DNA from: Alphaproteobacteria bacterium
GTDB lineage: Bacteria > Pseudomonadota > Alphaproteobacteria > Rhizobiales > Xanthobacteraceae
Reading direction: 5' to 3'
Assembly (NCBI GenBank): GCA_005884685.1
Contig: VBAH01000021.1
Coordinates: 62,001 to 126,000, forward strand
DNA: 64,000 bases
Shown here in pieces: positions 61,463-64,000 of this stretch. Position 1 is the first letter of the stretch; each line of letters begins with the position of its first letter. Both the position numbers and the translations under genes were made by a program. The notes under the pieces are model-generated. The model saw nothing but the letters and a program-made list of their open reading frames with translations. It did no database searches and was not told where the DNA came from.

Positions 61463-63049
61463 TCATGGCCAGAAGTTACGCTGCAAGCGCAGGATCGACG
61501 ACCACACGCCTTCGCTCGACGGGAAGTAGACGCCGACTGCACGGCCGCCGCCACCCGCAAAGTTGAAGACCATCTGGTTCGGGTCGTACTTCGTCTCGAC
61601 CCGCGCGTACATGACTTCGAGGCCGATATCGAACTGCGGAGCCGGGTTCCAGATCGTCCGGACGCCGACGTTCCACACGCGATAGTCGGGGTCGCAGCCC
61701 GCCACCACCGTCGCACCCGTGAGCGGGGTGTTCGGAGCGGCAAGACGGCGAACCGGGCTCTGCGGCGAGGAGCAGAACAACGTCGTCGCCACGTCGTTGA
61801 AATCCGCGGCAGTGATGTTGCCGAAGAGATCAGTACGCAGAGCCGGCGTCCAGTAATGCTCGAAGGCTGCCGCGATCGACCAGAACCGGGTCAGCTGCTG
61901 GCCGGTCGCTCCATTGGTCGACACGAGCGTGCCGAAGATGGAGTCGAGCGCCCAGGCGGCCGCCACGTTCGCGCCGTTGAAGCGGGCCTGCTGGTTGATC
62001 GTGCCGACGATCGAGCCGGACCAACCAACGTAGCCTGACGCGCCTTCCGCAACCGTGCCTTCGACCCAGAACTTGTCGCCCTTGTTCCACGGGATGTTCA
62101 GCACGATGCCGGCCATCGCCGCCCAACCGTAGGCGTCGTTCGGAGCGAGGAACGCAGAGTTCACGCCCAGCACGTTCGCGCCCGCACCGGTCGTGTTGTT
62201 GCCGTAGTAGCCCGCACGAAGCTGGTGCAACGCACCGGCGATCTGTGCAGAACCCCAGGCCTGGTCGACGCGCAACGAACCGACGACATCCGGAATACCG
62301 GTGCCGGCCGAGTCGCCCATCACGATGCCAGGAGCAGCGATGTTGTAGCTGTCGAACACCGCCGACGGACCCGGCAGAGAACCGATCGTGAGAGCATTGG
62401 TTGCGTCGTTCGACGCATCCCAGATGCCGCCACGGCGCATCTGCTGGTCTTCGATCGAGATCGTCGCCGTGAAGCCGTTGCCGAACGTCGCCGTGTAGGC
62501 GGCGAGCAGCGTACCGGCAGCACCGGTCTGCGAGGAGTTGCCGGCGTAACCGCAGCCGTAGCAGAACGCACCGCCGAAGAAGTCGAAGTAGGACTGCGAC
62601 TTGCCGAAGGTGAAGCCTGCGAACTGGATGAATGCACGCTCGGTGTAGATACGGCCTTGCGTGGTTTCACCGGTGGTCGTCTGGAAGCCGGCGCGCGAAT
62701 AGGCGCGCAGGGTGCCGTACTCGGTCTGGGTGCGTACGTCGAGTGACGTGACCCAGCGAGCCCGCATGTTGTACTCGTTCGAGTCGATGCGGTTGTTACG
62801 GCCGGTCGAGCCCTGATAGTAGGCCAGATCGGAGTTGCTCGTCTGGAACGCGTATTCGGCGCGGACCCATCCGCCGATCTTGATGCAGGAATCGGTACCA
62901 GGAATGTAGAAGAACCCGGCGCCGTAGATGCTACAAACCTTCACGTATTCGACCGGTTTGGCCTTAACGGGAAGATCGGCAGCCTGTGCCCCAGCGACCG
63001 CAACGAGACCCGCCGCGGAACCGAGGAGAAGGCTTTTCACCATCTTCAT
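61463..63049 (-). CDS. Outer membrane porin (rhizobial Porin_2 type)
   Basis: A 528-residue outer-membrane beta-barrel that lets small solutes diffuse. A signal peptide ends in AGAQAADLPVKAK (about 1-24), and the mature start YVKVCSIYGAGFFYIPGTDS with C-x-K-I-G-G-W-V-RAEY is typical of the rhizobial porin family. The last residue pair ends in aromatic-rich RNFWP. Codon use is strongly biased, as in highly expressed genes. The ATG at 63049 follows GGAGG. Confidence 0.93.
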   Translation of the reverse strand: MKMVKSLLLGSAAGLVAVAGAQAADLPVKAKPVEYVKVCSIYGAGFFYIPGTDSCIKIGGWVRAEYAFQTSNSDLAYYQGSTGRNNRIDSNEYNMRARWVTSLDVRTQTEYGTLRAYSRAGFQTTTGETTQGRIYTERAFIQFAGFTFGKSQSYFDFFGGAFCYGCGYAGNSSQTGAAGTLLAAYTATFGNGFTATISIEDQQMRRGGIWDASNDATNALTIGSLPGPSAVFDSYNIAAPGIVMGDSAGTGIPDVVGSLRVDQAWGSAQIAGALHQLRAGYYGNNTTGAGANVLGVNSAFLAPNDAYGWAAMAGIVLNIPWNKGDKFWVEGTVAEGASGYVGWSGSIVGTINQQARFNGANVAAAWALDSIFGTLVSTNGATGQQLTRFWSIAAAFEHYWTPALRTDLFGNITAADFNDVATTLFCSSPQSPVRRLAAPNTPLTGATVVAGCDPDYRVWNVGVRTIWNPAPQFDIGLEVMYARVETKYDPNQMVFNFAGGGGRAVGVYFPSSEGVWSSILRLQRNFWP

Positions 63050-63651
63050 CGTGACCTCCAAGTTTGTTTAGTCGTGGGAGGGTTCCGCTCTTCAGATGCC
63101 GAAGCACCCTGGAAGGTCCCCAATCGTTCCCCGCGAAACCACCCGGTTTTTCTTCACTCACCTTGCGGTGCGATCCGTGGACCGGACGGGGCGACCTGGG
63201 GATGCCCCCCTCCGTCGCGTGATCAACCTTAGTCAGCAGAGATGCACAGACAACGGAAAAACTGCCGAATCACAGGGCCTGAGGCGCGTTTTCAAGCATG
63301 TGTTGCACAAATGGCACTGGCGGGTTGGCCCGAGTTCCGGTCCTGCATTGCCACTCTGATCCGCTCCGGAACCGAGGCGCTTAACCCATCTCCGTCAATA
63401 TCTTAAGCGGAAACCCTCATGCGAAATACGGCCCGGCTCGGACTCTGCCCGCATTCGCCGCGCCGAGCAAGTGCGGCTTCTCGGCAGCGCTGAGCGCGGA
63501 TGCGGCAGCCTGCGCGCAAACGGCTCGGCGGAACCACTGATTCGATTCCCAAAGGTCGCTCCGGCGAGACCGCAGAAATTTCCCGCGCCGATAGGTTCCT
63601 ACATAAGCTTGCCGCAAAGGACGCATGCCCTCGATGTCGCGGTGCTCGGGA
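63050..63651. other. Porin leader and gene-free region
   Basis: About 600 bases upstream of the porin gene contain no convincing coding frame; a frame at 63403-63840 (minus) reads across the tRNA gene and is spurious. The region presumably holds the porin promoter. I found no good -35/-10 pair. Confidence 0.5.
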
Positions 63652-63743
63652 TGGCGGAGAGGAAGGGATTCGAACCCTTGATACGGGTTTCCCCGTATAA
63701 CGGTTTAGCAAACCGCCGCCTTCAGCCACTCGGCCACCTCTCC
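63652..63743 (-). tRNA. tRNA-Ser (anticodon GCT)
   Basis: A 92-base class II tRNA read on the minus strand from 63743. The acceptor stem GGAGAGG pairs with CCTCTCC, discriminator G and encoded CCA at 63654-63652. The anticodon loop TTGCTAA gives anticodon GCT (serine). The long variable arm and the T loop GGTTCGAATCCC confirm it. Confidence 0.97.
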
Positions 63744-63757
63744 AGCGCCCGAAATCC

Positions 63758-63988
63758 CTACAGTTTCGGGGTTTCCGCGTCAAACGGCACCGCCGAATCC
63801 GGCGAATCCGGCGACTCCGGCGAATCCGCGGTGGTCTCAAATGTGGTCACCAGCAGCCGCATCCCGGTTGTTGTTGCGCCCCAGCCGGAACCGCGGCCTC
63901 CGATCGTCGTCGGGCTCATCTTCGGCGCTCGCTCGCTGCGCAACGCGATGGTCGAGAGCGCGACTGCTAGAGTCTCAAAAGTGGTCAC
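63758..63988 (-). CDS. Uncertain short reading frame at the right edge
   Basis: A 76-residue frame beginning MTTFETLAVALSTIALRSER. The peptide VTTFET occurs again inside because of a 16-base direct repeat (tctcaaatgtggtcac near 63836 and tctcaaaagtggtcac near 63973). The end is acidic, SPESPDSPDSA, from nine-base tandem repeats. Low-complexity content and the absence of a ribosome site make this doubtful; the opposite strand also has an open frame to the window edge. Confidence 0.25.
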   Translation of the reverse strand: MTTFETLAVALSTIALRSERAPKMSPTTIGGRGSGWGATTTGMRLLVTTFETTADSPESPDSPDSAVPFDAETPKL

Positions 63989-64000
63989 ACGAAAAACGAC

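Noticed and set aside
1-64000. CRISPR array, transposase, integrase or phage genes
   Set aside because: Repeats present are palindromic intergenic elements with irregular spacing; no transposase or integrase-like protein is encoded.

Overview
The window is about 64 kb of GC-rich chromosome from an alphaproteobacterium of the Hyphomicrobiales (Bradyrhizobium / Rhodopseudomonas / Xanthobacteraceae-like). This placement is inferred from gene content: MipZ, DivK and a PleD remnant, EipB, DUF3572, a phasin, a rhizobial-type porin, ClpS-ClpA, GGAAC-N16/17-CGTT promoters of the EcfG type, and intergenic palindromes of the kind common in this order. Nearly all of it is ordinary chromosomal housekeeping and accessory genes. 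I see no phage, insertion sequence, CRISPR array, rRNA operon or replication origin. One tRNA (Ser-GCT) lies near the right end.

Layout. 1-9 kb: a truncated amino-acid-type ABC binding protein, an intradiol dioxygenase, panC, the mipZ / VWA / J-domain operon, a D,D-carboxypeptidase with a SPOR domain, and a phasin. 9-14 kb: a nucleoside phosphorylase, small zinc-ribbon and regulatory genes, a receiver protein divergent from a Crp/Fnr regulator, a 26-residue membrane microprotein and a TadG-like VWA protein. 14-19 kb: clpS-clpA-methyltransferase and an AzlC/AzlD exporter pair. 19-29 kb: a gamma-glutamyltransferase divergent from a DUF1028 protein, two ABC binding proteins, a cupin, a methyltransferase and a large BTAD/TPR regulator. 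29-36 kb: HIT and GNAT proteins, a small stress-type operon with a second 26-residue microprotein, a glycerophosphodiesterase, RidA, EipB and DinB. 36-42 kb: divK with a broken pleD, a second BTAD/TPR regulator divergent from a small gene carrying three identical 15-residue repeats, a DsrE-like protein and rpmG. 42-52 kb: the block nudix-rnr-topA and dprA-plsY-pyrC(X)-pyrB. 52-64 kb: an AidB-like dehydrogenase, an AEC transporter with ruvX, a UPF0173 hydrolase, a VOC protein, gatC, gatB, a porin and tRNA-Ser.

How the genes work together. Cell-cycle and envelope control is represented by MipZ, DivK/PleD, the SPOR carboxypeptidase and EipB. Proteolysis by ClpS-ClpA, and pyrimidine, phospholipid and DNA metabolism by the pyr/plsY/dprA/topA/rnr block. 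Four promoters match the general-stress sigma factor EcfG consensus. They drive a single-domain receiver protein, two homologous 26-residue membrane microproteins (one with a small secreted protein) and a Gly/Tyr-rich secreted protein, which together look like a small local stress regulon.

Most notable observations: (1) the two EcfG-linked microproteins share 17 of 26 residues and were easy to miss because of their size; (2) a divergently placed 85-residue protein carries three copies of DSRKVRLGAQAPSLP whose DNA differs only at synonymous positions; (3) gatA is missing between gatC and gatB, and a palindromic repeat lies in that interval; (4) pleD has lost its inter-receiver linker and reading frame; (5) the pyrC beside pyrB lacks the metal-binding HxH motif.
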